Positions 26,401 through 34,443 of a stretch of 64,000 nt of DNA are shown here, piece by piece. The notes under the pieces were generated by a model. The model was not told where the DNA came from. It was given only the letters and a program-made list of their open reading frames with translations, and made no database searches. The DNA comes from Vreelandella halophila. Its GTDB lineage: Bacteria; Pseudomonadota; Gammaproteobacteria; Pseudomonadales; Oleiphilaceae. The translations under genes were made by a program, and so were the position numbers. The DNA is taken from contig NZ_JACHUZ010000013.1 in the NCBI RefSeq assembly GCF_019903425.1, positions 1,022,142 through 1,086,141 on the forward strand, read 5' to 3'. The number at the start of each line of letters is the position of its first letter. Position 1 is the first letter of the stretch.

Positions 26401-28475
26401 ACCCGGTCGTGCTGGAAGCGGTAGCTGGGATTAACATCAAGGTGCTCGTCCGGCTGGCTGGCGAGTCGGTAGTCATTGTGCAGTGGCAGCAGCGTGTACT
26501 GCTTGAGTGCGGGCTGCAGGGCCCGGGCAGTGTCGGCGACCGAGTGTTCGTTGATGGTGGCGAGGGTTCGCAGGCTGAAGGTGTTGCCGATACAGGCCGC
26601 CAGCTGCAGGACCTTCTGTGTGTCAGCCGGGAGCTGGCGCAGGCTTTCCAGCATGAAGGCGACCACATCCTGGCTGGCATCGTCCCAGTTGGCCTGGTCG
26701 AGTTGCCAGCACCACTCACCGCTCTCCGGGGCGCACCAGATCGCCCCCTGGGCGTGCAGATGGCGCAGCAGCTCATTGGTGAAGAAGGGGTTGCCATGGG
26801 CCCGGTGGAAGAGCATCGCGCTCAGTTCCCAGCTGGCGTAGACGCCGCAGCGAAGCGTATCCGCCACAAGTTGCGCTACCGAGTCCTGGTCCAGTGGTCC
26901 CACGGGGAGCTGGTGGAGGCGCTGGTGGCTGTCGAGGTCATCCAGCAGCAGCTGCAGGGGATGACCCGGGCCGACTTCGTTGCTTCGGTAGGCCCCGATC
27001 AGCAGCAGATGGCTCTGATCCCGGGCCGTGATGATCCGGCGCAACAGTTCGAGGGTCGGGGTGTCGCTCCATTGCAGGTCGTCCAGGAACAGCACAACGG
27101 GGTGGCCCTCGCCCGCGAATACCCGCAGGAAGGCCGTCAGGACCAGCTGCAGACGGTTGCGGTTCTCCGCCGGGGGCAGTTCCGGCACGGCGGGCTGCGC
27201 GCCGATGAGCAGAGCGAGTTCCGGCACCAGCTCGATCACCAGGGCCGCATTGGGGCGCAGGGCGTCGGTCAGCTGCGCCCGCCACTCGGCCCGTTTATGG
27301 TCGGGCTCAAGCAGTACCTGCTGGACCAGGGCGCGGAAGGTGGTCGCCAGGGTGGAGTAGGCCTCGCTGTTCTGGAACTGGTCGAACTTGCTCTGCACCA
27401 GGAAACCGCGCTCCCGGATCTGGTACCGGTCGATTTCGTTGACCAGCGCCGACTTGCCCACGCCGGAGTAGCCATGCACCAGGCAGAAGCGGGTCTGGCC
27501 GTTCACGGCCTGCTCGAAAAGGTCCAGCAGCGTCCTCAGTTCCTGTTCACGGCCGTAGAGTGACTGGTGCGTCAGGAACTTCTGGAGATGGTCCCGTTCG
27601 CCCGGGGTGAAAGCGGGCAGGGTCTCGCCCCGTTGCAGTGCGGTGGCGCAGCGGGAGAGGTCATGCAGCAGACCCTGGCTGCTCTGGTAGCGCTCATCCG
27701 GGGACTTGGCCAGAAGCTTGAGGATAATGGCGGACAGGGCTTCGGGAATGTCCGGCTGCAATGTATTCGGGGCCGGTGGCAGATGACTGATGTGGTGGTA
27801 GACCCACTCCAGCGTGGTGTCGGCGCTGAACGGGGGTCGGCCGGTCAGCAGTTCAAACAGCAGTATGCCCAGCGAGTAGTAGTCCGAACGATAGTCGAGA
27901 CTGCGGTTCATTCGCCCGGTCTGTTCGGGGGAGATGTAGGGCAACAGCCCGTCCAGGTGGCCAGCCAGGTCCGTGGCCTGATGTTCCTGCCCCAGCTCGG
28001 ACGCGATGCTGAAACCGGTCAGGACCAGTGCATCGCTACGGCTGTCGATGAGCACATTATGGGGCGTGATGGCCTTATGGATGATGTCCCGGGCATGGAT
28101 ATCGCCCAGGATGGACGCCAGGTCCCGGGCAACGGCCAATACCTCCGGCACCGGCAGACGTTTTTCCGGGGCATGGTTCAGTCGGGAGGCCAGGGATTGG
28201 TCGAACAGTTCCGTGATGAGCGCGAGGTTACCGCTGCCGTGGGCAAGTGTCTGGTTGATTCGGCGGATTCCGTCCACGCCTTCGAGGCGGTCGGTGATCC
28301 CGGCTTCATGATGGAGCGCGGCCACCTGCCTGCGGTCGGGGTAATCCGTATCCAGGGTCTCGATGGTGACCGGGGCTCCGTCGGAGAGGCGTTGCCCGCG
28401 AAATGCAATCCGCCCTGTGTTCCGCCACAGGCAGGAAAGAACGGAGTAGCCGGGGAGCTGGATCGTGCTCTGCAT
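23430..28475 (-). CDS. Pseudokinase-AAA ATPase-GAF-GGDEF signalling protein
   Basis: A 1681-residue multidomain regulator. Residues 1-275 have a protein-kinase fold but lack the catalytic set: the VAIK lysine is Glu39 (VTIETL), HRD is replaced by HKAITPHN (about 133-140), and DFG by TGFS (about 153-156). Next is an AAA/NB-ARC-like ATPase with Walker A GYSGVGKSA (335-343) and Walker B LFLDDLQWSD (about 455), a long helical-repeat region, a GAF domain (about 1300-1480), a short coiled coil, and a C-terminal diguanylate cyclase with GGEEF (1595-1599) and an RSSD inhibitory site five residues before. Family relatives usually end in a histidine kinase or GGDEF. It probably makes c-di-GMP in response to a ligand sensed by GAF and gated by the ATPase. 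No membrane segments are apparent. Confidence 0.93.
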   Translation of the reverse strand: MQSTIQLPGYSVLSCLWRNTGRIAFRGQRLSDGAPVTIETLDTDYPDRRQVAALHHEAGITDRLEGVDGIRRINQTLAHGSGNLALITELFDQSLASRLNHAPEKRLPVPEVLAVARDLASILGDIHARDIIHKAITPHNVLIDSRSDALVLTGFSIASELGQEHQATDLAGHLDGLLPYISPEQTGRMNRSLDYRSDYYSLGILLFELLTGRPPFSADTTLEWVYHHISHLPPAPNTLQPDIPEALSAIILKLLAKSPDERYQSSQGLLHDLSRCATALQRGETLPAFTPGERDHLQKFLTHQSLYGREQELRTLLDLFEQAVNGQTRFCLVHGYSGVGKSALVNEIDRYQIRERGFLVQSKFDQFQNSEAYSTLATTFRALVQQVLLEPDHKRAEWRAQLTDALRPNAALVIELVPELALLIGAQPAVPELPPAENRNRLQLVLTAFLRVFAGEGHPVVLFLDDLQWSDTPTLELLRRIITARDQSHLLLIGAYRSNEVGPGHPLQLLLDDLDSHQRLHQLPVGPLDQDSVAQLVADTLRCGVYASWELSAMLFHRAHGNPFFTNELLRHLHAQGAIWCAPESGEWCWQLDQANWDDASQDVVAFMLESLRQLPADTQKVLQLAACIGNTFSLRTLATINEHSVADTARALQPALKQYTLLPLHNDYRLASQPDEHLDVNPSYRFQHDRVQQAAYNLVETDELTRIHLRVGRLMLSHGNGTAASDQLIDIVNHLNQGRSLIDSNGERLQLVELNLRAGRRARKASAYQSALDYLTVATELLPDDAWTEMPSLMASVATEMQLCLYLTGRIDEADNWLEVMLYHAASPLERANILATRTRQTATLGRMNESIHAAIEGLALLGVNFTEHPTREEIDRERQRVTQCLAGRAIADLVDAPTIDDPGTLTAMRLLMEIFAAAFLSGSNLFSYLVLKAVNLALARGNCPESAFAYAAYGMLLCGELDEPALGYQYGQVGLAINDKLDDLSLKARVIYVYAMFIHHWSNHWASLTPWFRKGIEAGYQSGDLLYLAYSAQDCVIWDPGMDLETARQLHEENLEIVRECAYQDSLDSGTLFLQMQRNIIGDTESPTSLSSDDFDADQCLEAMSERRFMTGIANHTIYSAEINLLHGHYEQALHFVRKQDELIRSAMSLPQLARFYIIANLTLTTLYPGMDREEQAATRERLDQDLARMTRWADNCDANFRHLQWLMTAELARLDGEHDTALTHYDAAIDAATASGFLRDEATAYERAARHLLALGRKRSAEGYLRGALGLYNRWGALRKVELLEKEFPVLRDLGPTNATPPGSDFSDLDLASVMRASREISGEIVLDQLLQKTLAILLQNAGGQWGCIVVRYEGHYVVEAATQPEQGLPKASLPAPFLLSDPQGNRIPLPMSIISEVFQRNEAIVLHNATHEGAFANDPYTRQLQPRSVLCAPIQRERFEAAVYMENNLAEGVFTEARVELIQLLAAQASVAIENARLYTQVQDYSHHLEDKVAERTAELESLNAELQRLADRDGLTGVPNRRSGDAYLRDTWLRQRRQPQPLSVIMLDVDDFKRFNDAYGHQKGDDCLIQVAKTLQGQLRRSSDMVARYGGEEFMMILPDTGSNGAMQVAENARQAIEALALEHAHATTGDHVTISVGSATTIPDEQGSVEALVFAADEALYKAKQNGRNRIHLAE

Positions 28476-28497
28476 CAGGGGCCTCTACCCTCCCGGC

Positions 28498-29208
28498 TCA
28501 AGCCGGGAACAGACGGTCAATAGTCGCGCTGAATGCTTCGTGGGCATTGTCCCGCAGGGGCTCGCCATGAGCGCAGAGCGCATGCCGAAACGTCAGGTTT
28601 CTGAGGCGATGGAAGTCTCCAGCCTCGGGTTCGGCGGCCTGCATCCAGACCGGGCCGATATTGGCCGGTGTGAAGAAGCCCATGCCCTCCATGCGTTCGC
28701 GCGAGGCATCGCAGAAGTGCTCGTCGGCATGCAGCCAGTTCTGCAGGGCGTCGCAGGCGATCAGGATGCCACCATCCCGATCGAGGTGGAGAACGCTCTC
28801 GGGGATATTGCTGGTCCGGAAACGGAACAGTGAGCCCTCCCTGATGGGCAGCGATGGAGTCTGGCTCAGGGGCCGGGCTGCCTCGTCTTCTGTCTCAAGA
28901 CCGGGCGTGACCCAGTAGTCTGCCTGGTAACGATCCAGGTAAAAGGCATCGTCACGCCCGTGAAGTGCACCAAGGCGAACCACATCCGTGACCCGGCCCA
29001 GCTGGTCGAGCGCGGCGAGACCGTCATCATCCAACCGGACAGTGTTGATCAGGATCAGGCGCTCCCCCTCCCGGACGATGATCATGTTGCGGCTGAAGCG
29101 CCAGTCCAGACCCATCAGTACGGTCTCCATGGCACCGCTGACGATGAACACATCCGCGAATGCTTCATCGATGGCGCCGTGTGGCAGCGCGGGCGGGAAA
29201 GAGGGCAT
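28498..29208 (-). CDS. Divergent MBL-like (DUF4336-type) protein
   Basis: A 236-residue protein whose opening (FADVFIVSGAMETVL, NMIIVREGERLILINTVRL) follows the first strands of the metallo-beta-lactamase fold. The canonical HxHxDH is absent; the corresponding loop reads GALHGRDDAFY. Later acidic and His positions (LIACDALQNW, CAHGEPLRDN) could supply partial metal ligands. It resembles DUF4336-like proteins of unknown function. It follows the giant signalling gene's upstream side, same strand, separated by 22 bases. Confidence 0.65.
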   Translation of the reverse strand: MPSFPPALPHGAIDEAFADVFIVSGAMETVLMGLDWRFSRNMIIVREGERLILINTVRLDDDGLAALDQLGRVTDVVRLGALHGRDDAFYLDRYQADYWVTPGLETEDEAARPLSQTPSLPIREGSLFRFRTSNIPESVLHLDRDGGILIACDALQNWLHADEHFCDASRERMEGMGFFTPANIGPVWMQAAEPEAGDFHRLRNLTFRHALCAHGEPLRDNAHEAFSATIDRLFPA

Positions 29209-29219
29209 GGCGTCAGTCC

Positions 29220-30023
29220 TCAGTCGTTGTGGTAGCTGTAATGGCCAATGTAGCGATACTCCCTGGCGTACTCATGCAGATAGGCATTGAGGTAGTGTCT
29301 CTGGGCCTGGTTGAGGCGTCCTGCCCGGATGTCGTCCATGGTTTCGTCGGCATGGCTGCTGTCCAGTCGTTTCAGGTGGAACAGTGTCATGTCCTTTCCA
29401 CCCAGAAATCCCTTGAGGTAGTCATGCATGGGCCGTGCCGCCGACATGTCGAACACGGCGCCATATAGAGCAGTATAGAAGGGATGTTCAGCCAGTGAGT
29501 GCCTGTCGAAGGTCGGATGGGACCCCGGCGGGGGTGAGAATTCGGGGTAATGGCTGACCGGGTGGGTCGGGTGGCTGGCCAGGAACTGGATATACGTCTC
29601 ATCCAGAGCCGCTTCTCGTGCCCCGTCCAGCAGTATGTTCAGGTAGCGTTGGCCTGGCCGGCAGCTGTCGTCAATGAACCGGGGCATGCCCACATAGGCC
29701 AGCGCTGCAATACGCTCCCGGTTCCCGCCCGCAGGTTCCACGGCCACCTCGATCCGGTCATAGCCATGGCCGTAGGCCTCTGCCTCGTCCAGAAGCCCAA
29801 GCGCCTCGTCGGGGCATTCATGGAGCACGCCGAGCACGCGGTCCTGTGGAGCGCCAGTCCGTTCGATATTGCCGACGCCACCCTCATGGCGGAAGAAGTG
29901 CCGCACGTTGAAACGCAGCCGCCAGCCGTACAGGGCAGCACGTTGTGAGGATAGGGGCTCCACACTCTTGGCTCGGAGCGAGCGCAGGCTCATGTTGGAG
30001 CCGAAGCCAAAGTAGTAAAACAT
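29220..30023 (-). CDS. Gamma-glutamylcyclotransferase-like protein
   Basis: A 267-residue protein starting MFYYFGFGSNMS, the diagnostic gamma-glutamylcyclotransferase (GGCT/AIG2) opening that binds the glutamyl substrate. The LGVLHECPDEALGLLDEAEAY stretch carries the acidic region expected for the catalytic Glu. Beyond about residue 150 it has a longer C-terminal part than bacterial one-domain GGCTs. The frame is open further upstream, but ATG 30023 gives the proper N-terminus. It ends 11 bases before the next gene on this strand. Confidence 0.85.
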   Translation of the reverse strand: MFYYFGFGSNMSLRSLRAKSVEPLSSQRAALYGWRLRFNVRHFFRHEGGVGNIERTGAPQDRVLGVLHECPDEALGLLDEAEAYGHGYDRIEVAVEPAGGNRERIAALAYVGMPRFIDDSCRPGQRYLNILLDGAREAALDETYIQFLASHPTHPVSHYPEFSPPPGSHPTFDRHSLAEHPFYTALYGAVFDMSAARPMHDYLKGFLGGKDMTLFHLKRLDSSHADETMDDIRAGRLNQAQRHYLNAYLHEYAREYRYIGHYSYHND

Positions 30024-30211
30024 ACAGACGGGGGAACGGGCTGGAGGGCGGGTCGACTTTGGGCCAGCCCCGGTGCCGGTACCCTTTAGTCCTGATTGGG
30101 CCAAGAGTCTCGAATATACACCGCCCTTCGAGTGATGGATAGCGGGCTGACCGTGATTTTACATACGGGGTTCAGATACCTCGGCATCCCTTATTAGGAC
30201 GCTAGGATGAC

Positions 30212-30406
30212 AGGGTCAGGATCAATCCTTGATCGGGCCACGTTCTCCGCACCCTGAACATCAGTGATCGTCATCCAGCCTTCCATGGACGCCACCAGTG
30301 GTGCCCAGAGACCCGCAAAACGTTGCATGAGCGCGGCCGCAGCAGCATCTGGAAGGCCTCGTGTTCCGGCCGGTAGGCGGGGTCGTTGGCAGTGAACACG
30401 TACTGG
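30212..30406 (-). pseudogene. Internally deleted fragment of DUF2855-family gene
   Basis: This stretch is a rearranged copy of parts of the intact gene at 32206-33318. Bases 30233-30339 match about 32275-32381, and 30340-30406 match 32851-32917; the 469 bases between are deleted, which also shifts the frame. Left of 30233 a short GATCAATCC-type match continues to the parent's 3' end with another small gap. Both copies have the same orientation, 2 kb apart. Confidence 0.85.
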
Positions 30407-30798
30407 AAGCGGAAGGTCTGGACAACGTTGTGCTTCAGGAAGGTGACGTGACAAGCCCCGGCTTATCGAAAGGGACCTTCGATCTCGTTCATTCGCGATT
30501 CCTTCTGCCGCATGTGGACTCCCCCTTAACCGTTTTGCAGACCATGGTCGAACTGGCGAAGCCCGGCGGTATTATCGCCTCCCAGGAAAACGACCACAGC
30601 TCCTGGAGCTTCTACCCGCACTGCCAGGAATGGGCTGAATTGCTGGAACTCCTCGAGAAGACTTTTGCCCTCCGCGGTGATATCAACATCGGGCGGCGGA
30701 CCTTCCACATGCTGAAGGACTGCGGGTTTGAAAATGTGCGGATTCGGACCTCTGTCCAGGCTCGGGGATCTCCTTTATCCTGCGCCTCCATCGCATAA
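30407..30798 (+). pseudogene. Class I SAM methyltransferase fragment
   Basis: The frame reads GLDNVVLQEGDVTSPGLSKG, then TFDLVHSRFLLPHVDSP and LVELAKPGG-like sequence (MVELAKPGGIIASQEND), the middle and later motifs of a Rossmann-fold methyltransferase. The N-terminal motif I that binds S-adenosylmethionine is missing, cut off at the join with the DUF2855 fragment at 30406. The C-terminus also ends abruptly (SVQARGSPL). It cannot be an active enzyme. The chimeric frame opens at 30361 in DUF2855-derived DNA. Confidence 0.8.
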
Positions 30799-30813
30799 TC
30801 CAAGGAACCCACG

Positions 30814-32196
30814 TTGAGCCAGATGTCTTTTTCCACCCTGGGGCTGCAGCCGGCGCTGCTTGAGAGCCTGTCGTCGCTGGGCTACGAGACCATGACGCCG
30901 GTCCAGGCGCAGAGCCTGCCGCCCATCCTGGCGGGGCAGGACGTCATCGGGCAGGGCAAGACTGGTTCGGGTAAGACCGCGGCCTTTGGTCTGGGGCTGT
31001 TGAACCGGCTCGATCCCGAGCGCTTTCAGGTTTAGGCCCTGGTGCTTTGCCCCACGCGGGAGCTGGCGGATCAGGTCGCGCGGGAGATCCGCCGGCTTGC
31101 CCGGGCGACGGCCAACGTGAAGGTGCTGACCCTGTGCGGTGGCATGCCCATTGGGCCGCAGATTGGCTCGCTGGAACACGGCGCCCACATCATCGTGGGC
31201 ACGCCGGGGCGGATTGAGGATCACCTGCGCAAGCGCACCCTCGACCTGAGCCGACTGGAAACCCTGGTGCTGGATGAAGCGGACCGGATGTTCGACATGG
31301 GGTTCGAGTCCGCCCTTGAGGCGATTTTCGGGAGTGTTCCGGGCAAGCGCCAGAACCTGCTCTTCAGCGCCACCTTCCCCGAGCCGATCCAGACCGTTGC
31401 GGAACGCCACATGCACAATCCGGTTCGGGTTCAGGTGGAAGACAGTCATGACGACAGCAGTATCCACCAGCACTTCATCCGCCTGCCGGATGAGCAGCAA
31501 CGCATGACCGCGTTGCGCCTGCTCCTTCTGCAGCTCCGGCCGGACGCCGCCGTGGTCTTCTGCAATACCAAGCGCGATACCCGGGATCTGGCGGATGAGC
31601 TCTGCCGGCACGGCTTTGATGCCCTGGCCCTGCACGGGGATCTGGAGCAGAAGGAGCGCGACCAGACCCTGGTGCGCTTCGCGAACCAGAGCGCCTCGAT
31701 CCTGGTGGCCACGGACGTGGCGGCCCGGGGGCTGGACATTGACGCGCTGGACGCGGTGTTCAACTACCACATCGCCCGTGACAGCGACGCCCACACGCAC
31801 CGCATCGGCCGCACGGGCCGCGCCGGGGAGCAGGGCAGCGCCTACACCCTGTATACCGAGAAAGAGAGCCATAAGGTGGTCCGGCTGGAGGCTGAGCTGG
31901 GCCTGAGCATTGAGCCCGAGTCACTGCCGCCGTCCGAACGGCTTGAGGAGCGCGCCTACAAGGCGCCGATGGTGACGCTGCAGATTGATGGTGGCCGGAA
32001 GCAAAAGGTCCGCCCCGGCGATGTGCTCGGGGCCCTTACCGGCGACAACGGGATTGCCGGTAAGCAGGTCGGTAAGATCGATATCGCCGAGAACTGGGCC
32101 TATGTGGCAGTGGCACGCGAGGCGGCCAAGCCCGCCCTGCAGAAACTGCGTGACGGCAAACTGAAAGGCCGCTCATTCCGGGTCAGGGCGATCTAG
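30814..32196 (+). pseudogene. dbpA: dbpA, DEAD-box RNA helicase with an in-frame amber codon
   Basis: DbpA is an ATP-dependent helicase that acts on helix 92 of 23S rRNA in 50S assembly. All motifs are here: GQGKTGSGKTAA (Walker A), PTRELADQV, LDEADRMFD, SATF, HRIGRTGRAG and the C-terminal RNA-binding domain (GDVLGALTGDNGI). About 460 codons match E. coli DbpA. However, codon 74 is TAG (31033-31035) in RFQV-stop-ALVLCPTREL, where E. coli has Gln; one base (CAG to TAG) explains it. The frame is otherwise intact. It may be a recent nonsense mutation, a sequencing error or readthrough. TTG 30814 with AAGGAA upstream, or ATG 30823, could start it. Confidence 0.9.
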
Positions 32197-32205
32197 GCCG
32201 GCACC

Positions 32206-33318
32206 CTAGGGCGCCAGCGTCAGAATCAATCCCTGCTCCGGACTGACGCGCCCTTCCAGCGTATCCTCATACGCCCGGGCCACGTTGTCTGCACCCTGAA
32301 CATCAGTGATCGTCATCCACCCCTCCATGGACGCCACCAGTGGTGCCCAGAGGCCCGCAAAACGTTGCATGAGCGCGGCCGTGCCGTATTCTCCGGCGGC
32401 CTCTTCCCAGTATTTCGGCGCGAAGAACAGCTCCGGTTTCGGCCCGGGCAGGCCCTTGCTGCCGCCACGCTGATCCCAGTGGGAGGCGCCGACCAGAGAG
32501 CTGAACTGAAGCTGGTCCCGGAAGTGCTCGTGCAGCCGTTGAAGCACCTGGCCGTTGCCGGCGAAATCCACGGACACGCTCGCTTCGCCCGCATCCAGCG
32601 TTTCAAGCTCGTCGTAGCCGATCACCCGGTCGTAGTAACCCAGCCTGCGCACGAACTCGACATTGCCGGGCGAGGTCAGGGCGGTCAGCACTTTCGGCTG
32701 GCCGCGGCTTTCACGCTGATGGTTGAGCATGAAGGCCAGCCCCAGGGCGGTTTTGCTCGAGGCACTGGTCAGGATGACCTGTTCCGCCCCGAAGCAATCC
32801 TGCCGCGCCATGAAGTCATCCAGCAGGAAAGAGGTCACCAGTAGTGGGCGCAGCAGCATCTGGAAGGCTTCGTGTTCCGGCCGGTAGGCGGGGTCGTTGG
32901 CGGTGAACACGTACTGGTTGTAGATGCCCGGCAGGTCTGTGCGGTGTGCAGCGACATCGGTAAAGCCGCTCTTGCTGAGCCGACCTGGTTCAACCCTGAG
33001 CTGGCGCGCCATAGGCAGGTAACCGTAAACCCGCGTGCCTTCGGTGACCTCTGGATGCCGTGAGGCAGCCACATCCGCGAATCCCCAGACCGGGATCTGG
33101 CCCCAGGGGTGCTCTGCAGGGAAGAAGTCCCAGTACTTGAAGGCGTCGCCCAGGGCCGCGTAGGTGATGTTGTTGGCGGTAAAGGAGAACCGGTCAATCG
33201 CCAGCAGCACCTCGCCTTCGGTCAGGTCTTCGGGCTGGATGGGGTCACGCTCCAGAACGGTATGCTCGTGGAGGTTCTCGCGGTTGACCACAAAGGTGGT
33301 GTTGGAGGAAACAGTCAT
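32206..33318 (-). CDS. DUF2855-family protein
   Basis: A 370-residue protein of the DUF2855 family, related to medium-chain reductase-like folds. It starts MTVSSNTTFVVNRENLHEHTVLERD and contains VYGYLPMARQLRVEPG, an ILTSASSKTALGLAFML stretch resembling a nucleotide-binding glycine/serine region, and VIGYDELETL. The function is not established; an oxidoreductase-like role is the family guess. The 3' part has been duplicated as a broken copy at 30212-30406. It converges with dbpA, 9 bases away. Confidence 0.82.
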   Translation of the reverse strand: MTVSSNTTFVVNRENLHEHTVLERDPIQPEDLTEGEVLLAIDRFSFTANNITYAALGDAFKYWDFFPAEHPWGQIPVWGFADVAASRHPEVTEGTRVYGYLPMARQLRVEPGRLSKSGFTDVAAHRTDLPGIYNQYVFTANDPAYRPEHEAFQMLLRPLLVTSFLLDDFMARQDCFGAEQVILTSASSKTALGLAFMLNHQRESRGQPKVLTALTSPGNVEFVRRLGYYDRVIGYDELETLDAGEASVSVDFAGNGQVLQRLHEHFRDQLQFSSLVGASHWDQRGGSKGLPGPKPELFFAPKYWEEAAGEYGTAALMQRFAGLWAPLVASMEGWMTITDVQGADNVARAYEDTLEGRVSPEQGLILTLAP

Positions 33319-33529
33319 TGTTGGCGCCTTCGGGAGTCAGTCAGAAGTAACAGTCCAGTGTTGTTAATGACCAGCCTACTCATGTTCGTGCGATGGGCCC
33401 AATTCAGTTTTTTATGGCCAAGTATGAGAACGGCTGATTGCCGGTGCGGGCATCACTCACTGGTGTGGTATCCAGCATCAGACAAGGTAGGTTATTCTCT
33501 GGACATTACGTAAAGGAATACAGACCGCC

Positions 33530-34363
33530 ATGGTATGGGAACGCTTCCACCACATCTGCCGGCGCTCCCTTGCGCCGCTGCGGCCAGGCGAGCCTGTGGC
33601 GGCGCGGATCAAGGCGATTGAGGCCGACCCGGACACGGCGTTCTATGGAGCGCGGTTGAAGCCCGGGACGCTGCCGCGCCGGATTCTCGACAGGATCAGC
33701 GAGGATCCGAATCAGGAGCGCGCCCTCCGCCTCCTTCAGTTCTACGCCAGCCTCGACCTGGCGGCAGAGCCGGTCGAACCCCTGCGGCTGAGGCGTATCG
33801 CCCGTTATCTGGTCTGGATGGCGGTGCTGTCCGCCGCGCTCTTCGGTATCTACCAATTTCTCATGCAGTCCCCTTTCCGGCCCCTGTCCGAGGAGGCTCT
33901 TCAGGCCACAACGTCCTCTCTCGTTGCGCTGCTCAGTGAATACAGTGCGGTGGTCGCGCTCGTTGCCGCCGTGTTGCTGGGGGTGGGGCTGGTGCTGGGC
34001 CGCGTCCTGAGGGGGCTGGCTGACTGGCCGTCCGGGCGGGGCAGGGGCGGGCTGATCTGTCTGCTGGCATTCCCCAGGGCGAGTGCCCTTTACGCCGACC
34101 TGGAGGCGGCTGTTCTCTTTCCCCTGGGGCCGGAGGCGGTGGACGGGAAATCGAAAGTCGCCGCGCACCTGTGGAAGCTGGAGGAGGAGGGGGTCGATAT
34201 CCGGGATGAGATAACGGCACTGGTCCGCTCCCGGCAGCGTGCCCTGGTCGAGGTCTGTGAGAAGCAGATCTGCGTGCTGTATACCGTCTGCGTTCTTGTG
34301 GTTGCGGCCACCATCGCTCTGTTTCTGCTCGGTGTCTTTCCGCCGATATTCCGGCTGGCGTGA
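33530..34363 (+). CDS. Membrane protein upstream of exeA, unknown
   Basis: A 277-residue protein with three membrane segments: YLVWMAVLSAALFGIYQFL (about 93-111), VVALVAAVLLGVGLVLG (about 139-155) and a terminal CVLVVAATIALFLLGVFPPIF. The last segment and the short tail resemble the end of GspF/PilC inner-membrane platform proteins, but the rest does not match well. Its position before exeA-gspB suggests a part in secretion or pilus assembly. AAAGGA precedes ATG 33530. Confidence 0.7.
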   Translation: MVWERFHHICRRSLAPLRPGEPVAARIKAIEADPDTAFYGARLKPGTLPRRILDRISEDPNQERALRLLQFYASLDLAAEPVEPLRLRRIARYLVWMAVLSAALFGIYQFLMQSPFRPLSEEALQATTSSLVALLSEYSAVVALVAAVLLGVGLVLGRVLRGLADWPSGRGRGGLICLLAFPRASALYADLEAAVLFPLGPEAVDGKSKVAAHLWKLEEEGVDIRDEITALVRSRQRALVEVCEKQICVLYTVCVLVVAATIALFLLGVFPPIFRLA

Positions 34364-34443
34364 ATGCAGTACACGACACCCGGGCGTTCCTGCGTTATTT
34401 TGTGCTTTTCCCAGGTCCGTTGATCGACTGACAGCAGAACGCC

